Source: Candidatus Caccopulliclostridium gallistercoris (GTDB lineage Bacteria > Bacillota > Clostridia > Christensenellales > UBA1242). From it: a stretch of 64,000 bases of DNA. The stretch covers positions 1-64,000 of the forward strand of contig DVOJ01000013.1 in the NCBI GenBank assembly GCA_018713725.1, in the 5' to 3' direction. Positions 25,678 through 34,412 of the stretch are shown here, one piece after another. The translations under genes and the position numbers were made by a program. A model generated the notes under the pieces. The model saw nothing but the letters and a program-made list of their open reading frames with translations, searched no databases and was not told where the DNA came from. Every line of letters starts with the position of its first letter. Within the stretch, counting starts at the first letter, position 1.

Positions 25678-26612
25678 AAAAGTTTATTAGTTTACCATTA
25701 AAAAATGTATATAGAATAGTGGGAGAAGACTACTATTTAATAGACCAAGTTTTAAAAGAATTAAAAGATGCGTGTGGCGGAGAGATGTCTGACTTAAACC
25801 AGTCTTATTTCGACGATGAAAATTTTTCTGCGGACAAGCTTTTAGATTCTTGCAATCAAATGCCGTTTATAGCGGAAAAAAGATTAGTTATTTTAAAAGA
25901 ACTATCCAAAGTTAGCGAGGTGGACAAGAAAAAAATTGTAGAATATTCCAAAAGTCCATCGCCGTTTAGCGTGCTTGCTATTATAGATAACAATAAGAAT
26001 TTTGTTAGCGTTCAGGGCGGAGTTATAGATTGTAAATCTCTTAACTTTAATGAATTAAGCACATTTATAAAGGAAAAATTTTCTAGCTTAGGTGCTAGCA
26101 TTAGTCAAGACGGGCTGAAAGAACTTATAGAGTCCTGTTCATACAATCTAACAAAAATTGTGGCAGAAATAGAAAAGCTTGCTAGCTATGCGGGAGACAA
26201 AGAAGTAAGTAAAGCCGACGTAGATAACTTAGTTACAAAAACGGACGATTTTACAATTTTCGAGCTTTCAGATGCTTTATCCAAAAAAGAGTCTGTTAGA
26301 GCTGTAAAACTTCTTGAATTAATGCTTGCAAGTTTAGAGCCAACTATGATATTATCATTACTAGCAGGGCATTTTAGAAGATTGTTTCATGCAAAAATTT
26401 CTTCACTTAGCACGCAGGAACTTGCTAAACTTCTTGGCGTAAAGGAATTTGCTGTAACCCGAGCCAAAGAGCAAGCTAAAAATTTCTCTGCCGTTAACTT
26501 AAAGAAAATTATAGAGCTAATTTTAAACACGGACTATATGATTAAGTCTGGTCAAATGAATGCAGAAAATGCAATTCACTATTTAGTATTTTCAATATTG
26601 GAGCTTAAATGA
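25674..26612 (+). CDS. holA: DNA polymerase III delta subunit
   Basis: 312-residue HolA, the clamp-loader subunit that opens the beta clamp. VYRIVGEDYYLIDQVLKEL at the N-terminus, LDSCNQMPFIAEKRLVILKE, DDFTIFELSDAL and the C-terminal collar helices (NYxMKSGQMN-type region) fit the family. It starts at TTG overlapping the comEC stop, with AAGGAG upstream, so it is translationally coupled. Length is slightly below the usual 330-340. Confidence 0.93.
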   Translation: MKKFISLPLKNVYRIVGEDYYLIDQVLKELKDACGGEMSDLNQSYFDDENFSADKLLDSCNQMPFIAEKRLVILKELSKVSEVDKKKIVEYSKSPSPFSVLAIIDNNKNFVSVQGGVIDCKSLNFNELSTFIKEKFSSLGASISQDGLKELIESCSYNLTKIVAEIEKLASYAGDKEVSKADVDNLVTKTDDFTIFELSDALSKKESVRAVKLLELMLASLEPTMILSLLAGHFRRLFHAKISSLSTQELAKLLGVKEFAVTRAKEQAKNFSAVNLKKIIELILNTDYMIKSGQMNAENAIHYLVFSILELK

Positions 26613-27106
26613 AAAGAGTAGCAGAAGCCACAGGGCTTAAAATGTGGATATTAATTTTAACCGCATATTTTACATTTTGCGTTGCAAATTACGATAACGT
26701 AAACGCACTTTTATCTGTAAATAATTTATTTTTATGTATATTAATTGTGCTAGGTTATAGCCTAATGTATTACATAATTTTTGAAGCGCTTATTGGCATA
26801 TTTTACGCTGCACAAAAATCTAAAATAGAAAATTATATTACCTTAAAACAATTTTCAAATATTTTTAGATATTTAATTATTTTTGTAAATATTATTTTAT
26901 ATATTTTAACAAAAATATTTGTAGCAATTAATTTTTATACCGTTTATTTTTTACTTTTCTTTACAATTTGTGCCTATTTTATAATGTTTATTTTAGGATA
27001 TTTTATTTTAAAAAAGCATTACATTCAAATTAATTTTGCGCTTGTTTATTTTGAATACGCATTTATATTTTTAGCACTATTTGTAATTTTGTGGGGTGTG
27101 TTATGA
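26609..27106 (+). CDS. Integral membrane protein, 165 aa, unknown
   Basis: Four to five hydrophobic helices with short loops and an N-terminal basic segment; no family recognised. ATGA overlap with holA at the start and with the M28 peptidase at the end puts it in the comEC-holA operon by translational coupling. No functional residues stand out. Confidence 0.7.
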   Translation: MKRVAEATGLKMWILILTAYFTFCVANYDNVNALLSVNNLFLCILIVLGYSLMYYIIFEALIGIFYAAQKSKIENYITLKQFSNIFRYLIIFVNIILYILTKIFVAINFYTVYFLLFFTICAYFIMFILGYFILKKHYIQINFALVYFEYAFIFLALFVILWGVL

Positions 27107-28236
27107 GAAAAGTTTTAGCATGTTTTTTAATTGCATTTTCATTTATTTTAGCATTTTCAGCCAATTTTAGTTTAACAAATCTTTCGTTCTGTGAAGAAGA
27201 ACTAAACGAATTTGTAGAAAACAGCGCCAATAGAACGGCGGGTTCGGAAGGGGAAAAGGAGAGTGCAAATTTCATTCAAACAAAGCTTGAAGAAATAAAC
27301 ATTCAGCCACTATACGAAAGCTATCAACAAACGTTTGATTATAACGATTCTACTTCACAAAACGTTTTAGGGCTAATAGATAATGCTGCGGAAAAATATG
27401 TAGTAATAGGCGCGCATTATGATAATGTTCATAGATTAGGCGAAAGTGATGGCGTAAACGATAACGCTAGCGGTGTTATAACAAGTTTAAATCTTGCATC
27501 ATATTTTTCAAATAGCGCACTTGATTTTAATATAATTTTTGCATATTTTGGCGCAGAAGAAGTAGGGCTTGTTGGCTCGCAGTATTTTCTAAATAATTTA
27601 GATGAAAATATATTAGATAATATTATTTTATACATTAATCTAGATTCAATAGGTGCAGGCGACTATTTATATTATTATACCTACGACGCTCCAACTATTT
27701 ATGGAAATTTTATAGACGATTTTGCTGAAAATCAAGCTATAACCAAGCTTGGCAATAAAAGATTATATTCAAACAGAACAACCTTTGGAATCAATTATAA
27801 TCATATAGGTTTAAATTCCGACAACGCGGTTTTTATAAAACGTGGAATAAATTCAATAAACTTCTTTGCTGGCAACCTAGACGTAGCGCGCCTAGGCTTT
27901 CATGAAACGGAAGGCCATGATAAAATAATGCACGTATCCGACAGTTTACAAACAAACGAAGAGATTTTCGGAGAAAAATTTTATATAAACATGGCAAGCG
28001 TAAACAACTTTGTAACAGAGCTTTTACTTAGTGAAAACTTTGTAGAAAGCATGCCTCTTAGAGAGATAAATCCAATGCTTCTTTCCGATTGGTTTTTAAA
28101 GATAATAGCCATAATATTTGTAGCCGTGCTTGCCCTTGGAACTTTCCTATTCTTTAAATTTAAAGGAAAGAAAGTGCAGCTCCAAGCGGTAGTTAACAAA
28201 GAAGTAAAAGCAGTTCAAAATAGTAAAAAGAAATAG
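27103..28236 (+). CDS. M28-family metallopeptidase, membrane anchored
   Basis: 377 residues from ATG in an ATGA overlap (GGGGTG upstream). Signal peptide or anchor (residues 1-25), then an M28 peptidase domain: VIGAHYDNV and GVNDNASGV carry first zinc ligands, FGAEEVGLVGS the catalytic Glu and ligand pair, NLDSIGAGD a further ligand, and HVSDSL a late His. One C-terminal helix (about 330-355) with a basic tail. Predicted outside the membrane as an aminopeptidase-like enzyme with unknown substrate. A terminator follows directly. Confidence 0.9.
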   Translation: MRKVLACFLIAFSFILAFSANFSLTNLSFCEEELNEFVENSANRTAGSEGEKESANFIQTKLEEINIQPLYESYQQTFDYNDSTSQNVLGLIDNAAEKYVVIGAHYDNVHRLGESDGVNDNASGVITSLNLASYFSNSALDFNIIFAYFGAEEVGLVGSQYFLNNLDENILDNIILYINLDSIGAGDYLYYYTYDAPTIYGNFIDDFAENQAITKLGNKRLYSNRTTFGINYNHIGLNSDNAVFIKRGINSINFFAGNLDVARLGFHETEGHDKIMHVSDSLQTNEEIFGEKFYINMASVNNFVTELLLSENFVESMPLREINPMLLSDWFLKIIAIIFVAVLALGTFLFFKFKGKKVQLQAVVNKEVKAVQNSKKK

Positions 28237-28264
28237 CGGAAAAAATAATTTCCGTTATTTTTTA
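28235..28264 (+). terminator. Terminator of the comEC-M28 operon
   Basis: CGGAAA (28237-28242) and TTTCCG (28249-28254) with a T-rich tail. Confidence 0.65.
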
Positions 28265-28308
28265 TTGTACCATAAAATCCTCAGACTATCTGGGGTTTTA
28301 TGGTACAA
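28265..28308. repeat. Long intergenic hairpin
   Basis: TTGTACCATAAAA and TTTTATGGTACAA arms (28265-28277 with 28296-28308), continued by further pairs including CAG/CTG, give about 18 base pairs around a 5-nt loop (28285-28289). It lies between two ordinary terminators and is not needed for either gene. Confidence 0.6.
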
Positions 28309-28310
28309 AA

Positions 28311-28340
28311 AATTCGCCTTGAAATAATTTCAAGGCGAAT
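28311..28340 (-). terminator. rnpB terminator
   Basis: 13-bp stem (28312-28324 with 28328-28340) followed on the minus strand by six T residues. Confidence 0.8.
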
Positions 28341-28352
28341 ATCTTTTTATTT

Positions 28353-28696
28353 AAGGCTGGTCTGTAAGCCGAGTTCTGTATTAAACGGTCATCTATCTAG
28401 CTATTATGTCTCCATAATAGTCAAGCGGTGCTTTTAAAAGGCGCGAGAGAACAAGCGCTATTGCCTTTTTTAACCTTGCTTCAGGTGGGGTTTACATGGC
28501 ACCCTTTGTTACCAAAGGGTCGGTGGTCTCTTACACACACCTTTTCAACCTTACCCACATAAGCGGGCGGTAATTTTCTGTTGCACTTTCCTTAAAGTTA
28601 CCTTCACCGGCAGTTAACCGGCACCCAGTTCTCTTGAAGCTCGGACTTTCCTCGGTAATGCCACCACAGCATTAACGCGACCGTCTGGCCAACCTT
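28353..28696 (-). ncRNA. rnpB: RNase P RNA
   Basis: About 344 nt read on the minus strand. It contains the nearly invariant GAGGAAAGTCCGAGCT core and ends with ACAGAA-CTCGGCTTA-AGACC sequences typical of the P4 region and 3' end; AAGG and CCTT ends close helix P1. It is the catalytic RNA that matures tRNA 5' ends. Promoter and terminator are both visible. Confidence 0.95.
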
Positions 28697-28702
28697 AAAA
28701 TT

Positions 28703-28731
28703 AATATAGCATGTTTCATAAATTTTGTCAA
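28703..28731 (-). promoter_or_regulatory. rnpB promoter
   Basis: Minus-strand TTGACA (28726-28731), 17-bp spacer, TATATT (28703-28708). Confidence 0.85.
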
Positions 28732-28762
28732 GTTTGCCTGCTTAAAACTTTAAATTAAAGGC

Positions 28763-28768
28763 AATAAT
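28763..28768 (+). promoter_or_regulatory. Candidate -10 of 462-aa gene, leaderless type
   Basis: AATAAT placed so that +1 falls on the ATG at 28775; no ribosome site is present. The -35 is weak, so this is the least certain of the leaderless set. Confidence 0.4.
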
Positions 28769-28774
28769 TTAGCT

Positions 28775-30163
28775 ATGATTTATGTTTGGAGCATAGCTAT
28801 AACTTTAATACTACTTTTATTGCCACTTTTAAAAAAGCGTGGCATATTAAAGTGTAGGTTACATTTTAAAAGGGTGGCCTTAAATAAAAAAACTTTTACA
28901 AGTAAGCCATTAAAACTTACTTTTAATTTAAACGTTCCCTTTAAAGATAAAGCTCTTTACGACCACGTTTTAAAGGCGATAACTTACCATGCTCCTATTC
29001 CTTATTCAAAAGTAAATATAGGGCTTTTAAAAAACTCTGGCATAGATATAACTTTGCCGGTTTATATAGAAATAAACCCTAGTTATAAATTATTAAAAAA
29101 ATTATTGGAAATTAATAAAAAATATGCTTTTAATTTAATTATTTTTACAAATTCAAATAAATATAATAAATATTTAAAACAAAATAAAAATTTAAGAGTG
29201 TTATATTTAAATGATATATCTAAGGAATTAAAGGAAAACTTATATAAATTAAATATTAATTATAATTCAGGTAAACTTTTTGAAAAAACATACAATTTTG
29301 GCTTTAATTTTGAAAATTTTACTTTAAAAGAGCATTTTGATGATATAAATTTAGTTCAAACGTATACAAATGAAAATTTTGAAATTGAATTATTAAAAAA
29401 TAAATATAAATCTTCAGCTTATGTGTTAAAAATTAAAAATATTTCAAATAAAAATGCAAAAATAAGTTTTAATTTTAATTATAAATTTAGTGGATATTAT
29501 CTTTTTAATAAAAAAGGAAAAATTCTTTCAGCATTAAATTTGCTTACAGAAAATAAAACAAATTTTTACTCTTCAATTTTGCCAAAGGAAGTTTGCTTTT
29601 CAAGTGTATATGGTTTAAAAAATTCCAAAGACCCGCTTTTAGCTTTTAACTATAATCTTAGTTTAAAAGCAGGCGAGATTAGAAAACTAAATTTTGCTTA
29701 CGGCAGTGAAGAGAATTTGGTAAATGAGTTTGAAAACAATAATAGTGAATTAAAGAAACTATTCAATATAAAAATTCAAACGGACGATAATAAACTAAAT
29801 ACACTTTTTAATATAACATTGCCAAGAAAGATAGCACTTTCCGGCGTACAAAACTTTAATGGCGGAGATTATTCTTTGAATGAAATTTTAACTAAGTATA
29901 AAGAAGGCGCTTTAACGGATTATGCTTGCTATAATTTACTAAAACAAAAGTTTATTATAGAGAAAAAGGAAAGCTTTGAACTTCAACCTTTTTTAATGAA
30001 TTACAAGTTAAAAATCTTCTTCGAAGATAAAATTAAAACTATTGAAGCGCGTCACGGAGAAAAAACTTGTTTGAGTATAGACGACGTTCTTTATTATAAC
30101 GCAAGAAGCCTTTCTAAATCTGCGCTAAAAAAGAGTAAGGGCGAGGTTAAAATTGTTTTTTAA
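28775..30163 (+). CDS. Membrane-anchored protein, 462 aa, unknown
   Basis: One N-terminal helix (residues 3-20) and then a long, strongly AT-biased coding sequence rich in Asn, Lys and Phe. The central part (KIKNISNKNAKISFNF-YKFSGYYLFN) reads as beta-sandwich-like strands; the C-terminal part is helical. I recognise no family. It is monocistronic, divergent from rnpB and 180 bp before the rpsB promoter region. Codon use is more A/T-extreme than that of the ribosomal genes that follow, consistent with low expression. Confidence 0.7.
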   Translation: MIYVWSIAITLILLLLPLLKKRGILKCRLHFKRVALNKKTFTSKPLKLTFNLNVPFKDKALYDHVLKAITYHAPIPYSKVNIGLLKNSGIDITLPVYIEINPSYKLLKKLLEINKKYAFNLIIFTNSNKYNKYLKQNKNLRVLYLNDISKELKENLYKLNINYNSGKLFEKTYNFGFNFENFTLKEHFDDINLVQTYTNENFEIELLKNKYKSSAYVLKIKNISNKNAKISFNFNYKFSGYYLFNKKGKILSALNLLTENKTNFYSSILPKEVCFSSVYGLKNSKDPLLAFNYNLSLKAGEIRKLNFAYGSEENLVNEFENNNSELKKLFNIKIQTDDNKLNTLFNITLPRKIALSGVQNFNGGDYSLNEILTKYKEGALTDYACYNLLKQKFIIEKKESFELQPFLMNYKLKIFFEDKIKTIEARHGEKTCLSIDDVLYYNARSLSKSALKKSKGEVKIVF

Positions 30164-30179
30164 AATTTTATAAAAATAC

Positions 30180-30208
30180 TTGCAATGTGGGCTACATTAT
30201 GCTACAAT
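30180..30208 (+). promoter_or_regulatory. rpsB promoter
   Basis: TTGCAA (30180-30185), 17-bp spacer ending TGC? preceded by TATGC, TACAAT at 30203-30208; predicted start about 30215. Confidence 0.8.
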
Positions 30209-30214
30209 ATTGCG

Positions 30215-30347
30215 GTCTTGGGGAAGGTTTCCAAGGCAAAGAAATAAACACCTTCGGCAAATTTATCCGCTGTTGCCAAAAATTTTGGTGGCGAGATAGA
30301 GTTTTAAAGCCGTTGGGACGACTAAAAACAAGGAGGATAAAAAATTT
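30215..30347 (+). promoter_or_regulatory. Structured leader of rpsB-tsf, candidate S2 autoregulatory site
   Basis: The 133-nt 5' UTR can fold: CTTGGGGAA with TTTCCAAG, GCGG with CCGC, GCCAAAAA with TTTTGGTGGC-type pairing, and a CGT-TGGG-ACG hairpin before AAGGAGG. Ribosomal-protein operons in Firmicutes often carry such leaders. No T-box signature or terminator-like T run is visible, so control would be translational. Assignment to S2 binding is inference. Confidence 0.45.
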
Positions 30348-31313
30348 ATGTCAGTTATTTCAATGAAACAACTTTTAGAGGCTGGCGTACACTTCGGTCA
30401 CCAAACAAAGAAGTGGAACCCAAAGATGAAGAAATACATTTTCACCGCTAGAAATGACATTCACATCATCAATCTAGAAGACACATCAAACCTTATAGAC
30501 GAAGCGTACAACTTTGTTCGCGACGTAGTAGCTAGCGGAAAGAGCGTACTATTTGTTGGTACAAAAAAGCAGGCACAAGAAGCCGTTAAAGAAGAAGCTG
30601 AAAGATGCGGAATGTTCTATGTTAACACGCGTTGGCTTGGCGGAACGCTTACAAATTTTAGAACAATTAGAACTAGAATAGAGCGTTTAAACAAGCTTAA
30701 CCAAATGGAAAAGGTAGGCGAATTTAGCCTTCTTCCAAAGAAAGAAGTTGCAATTTTAAAGGCAGAACGCGACAAGCTTGAAAAGACTCTTGGTGGAATT
30801 AAGGACATGAGAGAATTCCCAGGCGTTATTTTCGTAGTAGACCCATCCAAAGAGCACATCTGCGTTAGAGAAGCTATCAGCCTTAAAATACCTATGGTTG
30901 GCCTTGTAGACACTAACTGCGACCCAACAGGTATCGACTACGTTATTCCAGGCAACGACGATGCAATCCGCTCTGTAAAACTTATTGCAAGCGCAATTGC
31001 AGATGCTGTAATTGAAGCAAGAGAAGGCGTTTCACTTAAAGATAAAAACGCTGATGAAGACGAAAAGATAGACTTAAAAGAAGCACTTGAACAAGTTAAG
31101 CCTACAAAGGAACTTGCCGAAGACGAAGAAGAAAAACCAGCTAAGAAGAAAAAGCCAGCTAAGAAAGTTGAAGAAAAGAAAGAAGAGATAAAAGAAGAAA
31201 AAGTAGAAGCTGAAGAAGTAAAGGTTGAAGAAAAAGAAGAAAAGAAAGAAGAAAAGCCAGCTAAGAAAGCTCCTGCTAAGAAAACAACAAAGAAAGAAGA
31301 AAAAGGGGAATAA
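30348..31313 (+). CDS. rpsB: 30S ribosomal protein S2 with charged C-terminal tail
   Basis: 321 residues. The S2 core ([52 protein letters not shown]) ends near residue 235. About 80 extra residues follow: Lys/Glu/Ala-rich with PAKK repeats, predicted disordered. S2 binds the 30S platform and S1 region. AAGGAGG precedes the ATG. tsf follows after 2 bp. Confidence 0.96.
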   Translation: MSVISMKQLLEAGVHFGHQTKKWNPKMKKYIFTARNDIHIINLEDTSNLIDEAYNFVRDVVASGKSVLFVGTKKQAQEAVKEEAERCGMFYVNTRWLGGTLTNFRTIRTRIERLNKLNQMEKVGEFSLLPKKEVAILKAERDKLEKTLGGIKDMREFPGVIFVVDPSKEHICVREAISLKIPMVGLVDTNCDPTGIDYVIPGNDDAIRSVKLIASAIADAVIEAREGVSLKDKNADEDEKIDLKEALEQVKPTKELAEDEEEKPAKKKKPAKKVEEKKEEIKEEKVEAEEVKVEEKEEKKEEKPAKKAPAKKTTKKEEKGE

Positions 31314-31315
31314 TT

Positions 31316-31963
31316 ATGGTAACACCAAGTGACGTAGCAAAACTCCGCGCTATGACAGGCGTTGGAATGATGGATTGCAAAAAAGCTTTAATGGAAACAA
31401 ACGGCGATATGGATAAGGCCGTAGATTATCTTCGTGAAAAGGGCATGGCTGCCGCTGCAAAGAAGGCAGATAGAATAGCTGCCGAAGGCGTTGTAGGCTC
31501 TTACATTCACATGGGTGGAAAAATTGGCGTTTTAGTAGAAGTTAACTGCGAAACAGACTTCGTTGCTAAAAGCGATAAATTCCAAGCTTTAGTAAAGGAT
31601 ATAGCTATGCAGATAGCTGCAGCTAAACCACTTTACGTTAGCGAAGCAGACGTTCCAAGCGAAGAACTTGATAAAGAAAGAGAAATTTTAACAGTTCAAG
31701 CTAAAAACGAAGGAAAACCAGAAGCAATTATAGCTAAAATGGTGGAAGGAAGACTTAAAAAGTACTATGCAGATTTCTGCCTATTAGACCAACCATTTGT
31801 TAAGGATTCAGACAAGACCGTTCAACAAATAATCAACGAAGCTATTCTTTCTATTGGAGAAAAAATTTCTGTTAGAAGATTTACTCGTTACGAAATGGGT
31901 GAAGGTCTTGAAAAGAGAAAGGATAACTTAGCTGAAGAAATTGCTAAAATGTCAAATAAATAA
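31316..31963 (+). CDS. tsf: Elongation factor Ts
   Basis: 215-residue EF-Ts, the exchange factor for EF-Tu. N-terminal UBA-like domain ([19 protein letters not shown]) and the core motif [19 protein letters not shown] are present; only one of the two core subdomains is full-length, as in short Firmicutes forms. GGGGAA lies upstream in the rpsB 3' end. The operon ends here at a terminator: pyrH, the usual next gene, is absent. Confidence 0.96.
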   Translation: MVTPSDVAKLRAMTGVGMMDCKKALMETNGDMDKAVDYLREKGMAAAAKKADRIAAEGVVGSYIHMGGKIGVLVEVNCETDFVAKSDKFQALVKDIAMQIAAAKPLYVSEADVPSEELDKEREILTVQAKNEGKPEAIIAKMVEGRLKKYYADFCLLDQPFVKDSDKTVQQIINEAILSIGEKISVRRFTRYEMGEGLEKRKDNLAEEIAKMSNK

Positions 31964-31982
31964 TTTTTAGAATATAATATAT

Positions 31983-32012
31983 AAAGCTCCTATTATTTAT
32001 AGGGGCTTTTAT
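31983..32012 (+). terminator. rpsB-tsf terminator
   Basis: 11-bp stem (31983-31993 with 31999-32009, one T.G), 5-nt loop, T-rich tail. The 100 bases after it hold only AT-rich sequence and the frr promoter. Confidence 0.8.
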
Positions 32013-32116
32013 TTTAAAAGTAAACTTTTTAGGCAATACTTTAATATATAAACGGCTTTTGCAGGCGCAAATTTTACAAAAGTTTATATAAATTTAAATT
32101 TTGTTTGCTTTTTTAT

Positions 32117-32145
32117 TTGCAAAAAGCGCGAGTTTATAGTAAAAT
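32117..32145 (+). promoter_or_regulatory. frr operon promoter
   Basis: TTGCAA (32117-32122), 17-bp spacer, TAAAAT (32140-32145); start about 32152, then AAGGAG. Confidence 0.7.
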
Positions 32146-32171
32146 CTTCTAGTATTTAAGGAGATTAATTC

Positions 32172-32741
32172 ATGGATAACGTTATGTTGCAAGAAATACT
32201 AGATTCGTTTAAGCAAGATTTAGATAAGTCTGTAAATCACTTAAAAAGTGAATACCAAATTCTTCGTGCAGGCAGGGCAAACCCACATATTCTAGATAGA
32301 ATTACGGTGGATTACTATGGAACGCCAACGCCGCTTAATCAGATGTCTAACATAGCCGTTGCAGAAGCTAGAATGATAACGGTAAGTATGTGGGATATAT
32401 CTATGTTAAAGGAAGCCAAAAAGGCAATAGAAGTTGCCGACCTTGGCGTGTCTGTTAGCGACGACGGAAGAATTATTAGGCTTATTTTCCCAGTGCTTAC
32501 GGAAGAGAGAAGAAGAGAGATAGCAAAGCAAGTTAAATCTCTTTTAGAAAACTGCAAAATCTCTATGCGCTCGGCAAGACGTGACGCACTTGATATGTTT
32601 AAAACATTAAAGAAGGACGGCGAGATGTCAGAAGACGAATACGCAGGTGCGGAAAAGGATATTCAAAAGATAATAGATTCTTACGTAGAAAAAGTAGATG
32701 AAATGTGCGCAGCCAAAGAAAAAGAAATTATGGAAGTCTAA
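32172..32741 (+). CDS. frr: Ribosome recycling factor
   Basis: 189-residue RRF, which with EF-G splits post-termination ribosomes. The coiled-coil domain starts LKSEYQILRAGRANPHILDRITVDYYGTPTP-type signature (residues 24-54) and ends RRDALDMFKTLKKDGEMSED. AAGGAG precedes the ATG. First gene of frr-uppS-cdsA-rseP and probably the polC-like gene. Confidence 0.97.
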   Translation: MDNVMLQEILDSFKQDLDKSVNHLKSEYQILRAGRANPHILDRITVDYYGTPTPLNQMSNIAVAEARMITVSMWDISMLKEAKKAIEVADLGVSVSDDGRIIRLIFPVLTEERRREIAKQVKSLLENCKISMRSARRDALDMFKTLKKDGEMSEDEYAGAEKDIQKIIDSYVEKVDEMCAAKEKEIMEV

Positions 32742-32754
32742 GTAGGAGAAAACT

Positions 32755-33456
32755 TTGAATTTAAAAATTCCTAAACATGTGGCTATTATTCTAGATGGCA
32801 ACGGAAGGTGGGCAACAAGAAAAGGTCTTCCTAGAACAGTTGGGCATAAGGCTGGAATAGAGGCTGTAAAAAGAACGGTAGAAGCGGCAAAAGAGCTAAA
32901 CATTGAAGTTTTAAGTTTTTTTGCGTTTTCAACTGAAAATTGGAAGAGAGATAAATCTGAAATAGACGCCATTTTTGAAATACTTAGAAATTATCTTAAA
33001 GAAAACGAAGAAGAATATTTAAACAAAAATATAAAGCTTGAAACTATGGGGGATATTACAAAACTGCCAGAGGATTTATGTTTAAAGTTTGAAGAGTTTA
33101 AAGAAAAAACTAAAAACAACACTGGCATGATTGTAAACATCGGTTTAAACTATGGTGGAAGAGATGAAATAGTTCGTGCCTTTAACCTTTTAAGCAAAGA
33201 AGGCGTGAAAGAAATTAAAGAAGAAGATATTAAAAAACATCTTTACACCTGTAATTTACCAGACCCAGATTTTATTATCAGAACAAGCGGAGAGCAAAGG
33301 CTCAGCAATTTTATGCTGTTCCAGTGTGCGTATTCCGAACTATATTTTCCAAAAGTGCTTTGGCCAGATTTTGATAAAAAGCATTTAGTTAAAGCACTTA
33401 AAGCTTATTCCAAAAGAGACAGACGTTTTGGCGCTATTACAAAGGAGAAAAAATGA
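32755..33456 (+). CDS. uppS: Undecaprenyl diphosphate synthase
   Basis: 233-residue cis-prenyltransferase making the C55 lipid carrier for cell-wall polymers. Catalytic Asp in ILDGNGRWA (about residue 14), GHKAG, LNYGGRDEIVRAF, and the C-terminal RTSGEQRLSNF signature are all present. It starts at TTG with AGGAG 7-8 nt upstream. The stop overlaps cdsA by 4 bp. Confidence 0.97.
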   Translation: MNLKIPKHVAIILDGNGRWATRKGLPRTVGHKAGIEAVKRTVEAAKELNIEVLSFFAFSTENWKRDKSEIDAIFEILRNYLKENEEEYLNKNIKLETMGDITKLPEDLCLKFEEFKEKTKNNTGMIVNIGLNYGGRDEIVRAFNLLSKEGVKEIKEEDIKKHLYTCNLPDPDFIIRTSGEQRLSNFMLFQCAYSELYFPKVLWPDFDKKHLVKALKAYSKRDRRFGAITKEKK

Positions 33457-34403
33457 AACAACGACTGCTTACAGGCGTGGCAATAATTGCAGCATTAATA
33501 CTAGTGTTCTTTTCAAGAACGTTAACGCTCTATGTATTCGATGCCTTTATTGGCATAATTGCAATATTAGCTAGCCTTGAATTTTCAAGATTATTAACTA
33601 GGACAGGCTATTATAACTTTGCCGTAATTATCGGCATATTTCCAACGCTATTTTACGTAGCTTTTATGCTTTGTACGCATTTTAAATTGCCGCTATATTT
33701 AACTATGGTTATAATTGTTGCAATAGCGCTAGTTTTAATGCTTGGGCTATTCCTATATTCTTTAATTTTTAAAAAGAGAACACTTAATGAAATGAATTTA
33801 AGGGGAGTTAAAACATCACTTTCAACTTATTCATTTCAAAAAGCTGTACAAACCTTGTTTGGAATGTTCTATCCATCATTCTTTTTAATGTTGCTTGTAA
33901 TTTTAAATAGATGCGAAGAACTTACTTACATTTTTACAAAGGCATCTGGCTTTAATGGAACGTTAAGTTTCTTTATACTACTTCTTGCCTTCTTAATTCC
34001 TATTATCACGGACACCTTTGCTTATCTAATGGGCAGCGTGATAAAGGGCAAAAAACTTTGCCCAAACATAAGTCCAAATAAAACTATTTCCGGTGCAATA
34101 GGCGGCGTGGTTTGGACGGTTATAGTAACAGCAGTTTTATATTTAATTTTCGACACAATTGGTGCGTATAACACCATGTTTACTAGTTTACACCTAGAAA
34201 TATGGCATATTATAATATTATCTGTTGTGGCGTCTGTGGCTTGCCAATGCGGAGATATTTTTGAAAGCTTTTTAAAGCGTAAAGCTGGCGTTAAAGATGC
34301 TGGAAATCTACTTCCAGGCCATGGTGGAGTTCTAGATAGAGTGGACAGCCATATATTTAATGCAGTAATAATTTTTGCATTTTTCTTAATATTCTTACTA
34401 TAA
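33453..34403 (+). CDS. cdsA: Phosphatidate cytidylyltransferase
   Basis: 316 residues, about eight membrane helices, producing CDP-diacylglycerol. The CDP-alcohol signature is in the C-terminal part: CGDIFESFLKRKAGVKDAG followed by PGHGGVLDRVDS. It overlaps uppS (ATGA) with AAAGGAG upstream. dxr, commonly the next gene in Firmicutes, is missing; rseP follows directly. Confidence 0.95.
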   Translation: MKQRLLTGVAIIAALILVFFSRTLTLYVFDAFIGIIAILASLEFSRLLTRTGYYNFAVIIGIFPTLFYVAFMLCTHFKLPLYLTMVIIVAIALVLMLGLFLYSLIFKKRTLNEMNLRGVKTSLSTYSFQKAVQTLFGMFYPSFFLMLLVILNRCEELTYIFTKASGFNGTLSFFILLLAFLIPIITDTFAYLMGSVIKGKKLCPNISPNKTISGAIGGVVWTVIVTAVLYLIFDTIGAYNTMFTSLHLEIWHIIILSVVASVACQCGDIFESFLKRKAGVKDAGNLLPGHGGVLDRVDSHIFNAVIIFAFFLIFLL

Positions 34404-34412
34404 AGGAGTTTT

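Noticed and set aside
30215-30347. T-box or other riboswitch upstream of rpsB
   Set aside because: The GTTGGGAC stretch hints at a T-box, but there is no AGGGTGGnACCGCG, specifier loop or terminator.
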